Source: Campylobacterales bacterium
Lineage (GTDB): Bacteria > Campylobacterota > Campylobacteria > Campylobacterales > Hydrogenimonadaceae
Length of the DNA: 6,008 bases
Reading direction: 5' to 3'
Assembly (NCBI GenBank): GCA_027065635.1
Contig: JAMONQ010000178.1
Location: 1-6,008, forward strand
Shown: positions 4,861 through 6,008 of the stretch, in pieces
How the letters are laid out: each line of letters begins with the position of its first letter
How positions within the stretch are numbered: position 1 is the first letter of the stretch
The notes under the pieces: model-generated
What the model was told of the DNA's origin: nothing
Seen by the model: only the letters and a program-made list of their open reading frames with translations
Database searches by the model: none
Translations under genes and position numbers: made by a program

Positions 4861-5976
4861 TTATTGCTTCAAAGGTTTCAGGCTCACGGCTGCAAGATAG
4901 TATCTCTGCTCAAATCTTTTCTCCCTCTTTTCAACTATCATGTAAAGAGCTTTTTCTTTATCCTGAGAGATATAAAGGAGGGTTCTCGTACCTATCGGAA
5001 GGTAACGGCCATTTTTGAAATTTGCGCTATCTATAGCCGATCCGCAACAGTGACTATCATAATCTTTCAACTCAATAAGATCCATGGCACCCGATAGAGC
5101 CTTTTGCATATTGGGCTCTACACAGATTATGACAGAGCTGTCATAGGAGATAGGAGATAGAAACATTCTGTTTAGCAACAGGTTAAATGAAAAGTCATTT
5201 TTTTCGACATCTGTCCAGCTCTTTATATTTTGAGAGTGCAAGAAAATTAAAAAACCCAGCAAAATTAAATAGGCAAACAAATAGAGTATCACTCCAGTCC
5301 CACGATCACCTGTTTCAACCTGCTGCGGTTTGGACAACTCGAAAAAGAGTCCTCCAATCAGCCATAAAAGCACCATAATATAAAAATAAGCTATAGCAAA
5401 ATTTGTTGATAGCCCATTAGCTACTATTATAGCCATCAGAACTATTACCGGGAATATCAGCCTCACGAAAAAGCATGGTTTGTTTCTCTCCCAATACATA
5501 TATAGCATCATAGAAAAATAGAGCTGCGACAGAAAATAGGATATCAGCAGGCAGTACTCCGGCAGCAGCCTGAATGCTGAAAAAATAAAGATAATAGTAA
5601 ACAGCATCAAAACGTAACTTATTATCTCGCCGTTTCCAAGTTTTGACTCTATATAGCGCACAATGGAAAAAGCGACTCTATCAACAAAAAAGATAGCTAC
5701 AAAAAACGAAACCGCCGCCATGGCATAAAAGAGTAAAAACAGTGCGAGATAGGATGAGGTAAACGGATTTACGTTATAAAGGTACTGAAGAAACTGCGCA
5801 GACGAAAAGCCGAAACCTTGCGTAAAAAGATAATAGTCGTAATATACAAGAACCGCTATGAAACTTGTCAAGAGTTTCGAGCCGAAGCTTATCACTCTAT
5901 CCATACTCTCCGGCCCGCAATCCTTGTCGCTACACTCTCGCGCCATTTTCTTATAAAGATAGAAACGGTTTTTCAT
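4861..5976 (-). CDS. Uncharacterised multi-pass membrane protein with C-terminal soluble domain
   Basis: I do not recognise this 371-residue protein. After a short polar N-terminus with two cysteines (Cys15, Cys20), hydrophobic helices are visible at about 31-50, 72-99, 119-136, 139-161, 170-188, 190-213 and 229-247, seven in all. Residues about 250-371 form a soluble domain with an adjacent Cys310-Cys311 pair (DSHCCGSA), a likely beta-rich stretch (RTLLYIS, ALYMIVEK) and a basic segment KREKRF. If the N-terminus is cytoplasmic, an odd helix count would put this domain outside the cytoplasmic membrane, but the count is by eye. Base composition is unlike its neighbours: sampled 60-base rows have about 32-37% G+C against about 53% in a row of alaS, which suggests separate acquisition. 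The start is uncertain: neither the first ATG nor Met11 has a strong ribosome binding site. It ends 56 bases before the YqjD-like gene. Function is unknown. Confidence 0.85.
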   Translation of the reverse strand: MKNRFYLYKKMARECSDKDCGPESMDRVISFGSKLLTSFIAVLVYYDYYLFTQGFGFSSAQFLQYLYNVNPFTSSYLALFLLFYAMAAVSFFVAIFFVDRVAFSIVRYIESKLGNGEIISYVLMLFTIIFIFSAFRLLPEYCLLISYFLSQLYFSMMLYMYWERNKPCFFVRLIFPVIVLMAIIVANGLSTNFAIAYFYIMVLLWLIGGLFFELSKPQQVETGDRGTGVILYLFAYLILLGFLIFLHSQNIKSWTDVEKNDFSFNLLLNRMFLSPISYDSSVIICVEPNMQKALSGAMDLIELKDYDSHCCGSAIDSANFKNGRYLPIGTRTLLYISQDKEKALYMIVEKREKRFEQRYYLAAVSLKPLKQ

Positions 5977-6008
5977 GATCTATTTCATCCAGGTTTTTAA
6001 AAGTATCG

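Noticed and set aside
4527..5018. A plus-strand open frame of 163 codons crossing the operon promoter and two minus-strand genes.
   Set aside because: The translation is Ser/Phe/Cys-rich, the mirror of Glu/Lys-rich coiled-coil codons, and it runs through the intergenic promoter region on the opposite strand.
1..6008. CRISPR array, tRNA/rRNA genes, insertion sequences or terminal inverted repeats.
   Set aside because: No regularly spaced direct repeats, no tRNA-like cloverleaf sequence with CCA end or T-loop motif, and no transposase-like frame were found on reading both strands by eye.

Overview
The window looks like chromosomal DNA from a mesophilic or moderately thermophilic bacterium, most plausibly of the Campylobacterota (epsilonproteobacterial) type. 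Three things point that way: a T-rich tract in place of a -35 box upstream of a perfect TATAAT, a compact gene layout, and an FTR-like/rhodanese fusion. The last is a recollection of what occurs in that group, not something tested here. The assignment is an inference; no marker in the window fixes the genus. No rRNA, tRNA, CRISPR array, insertion sequence or phage gene was seen.

Layout. Positions 1-2884 (minus strand) hold alaS, complete, followed four bases downstream by the first 104 codons of a CopD-like membrane protein that runs off the left edge. A 199-bp divergent intergenic region (2885-3083) carries the promoters for alaS (weak candidate) and for the plus-strand gene at 3084-3818. 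That gene encodes an unusual fusion of a ferredoxin:thioredoxin reductase catalytic-type [4Fe-4S]/disulfide domain with a C-terminal rhodanese domain. It converges on a minus-strand block of three overlapping small genes (4804 down to 3881): a DUF883/YqjD-like protein with a coiled coil and a C-terminal membrane anchor, a YqjE/holin-like two-helix membrane protein, and a 94-aa protein I do not recognise. The block has its own strong ribosome binding site and a TATAAT box overlapped by a perfect 12-bp palindrome. The right end (4861-5976, minus) is an AT-rich gene for a protein with about seven membrane helices and a C-terminal soluble domain, function unknown.

How the parts relate. alaS and the CopD-like gene are probably one transcript by spacing, without an obvious functional link. 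The FTR-rhodanese protein suggests transfer of electrons or sulfane sulfur between a reduced iron-sulfur centre and thiol or persulfide partners. The three small overlapping genes look like a stress or envelope operon analogous to enterobacterial yqjD-yqjE, with an unknown third member. The membrane protein at 4861-5976 differs in base composition from the rest and may have been acquired separately. The most novel items are the FTR-rhodanese fusion with non-standard cysteine spacing, the unknown third gene of the yqjDE-like operon, and the orphan membrane protein.
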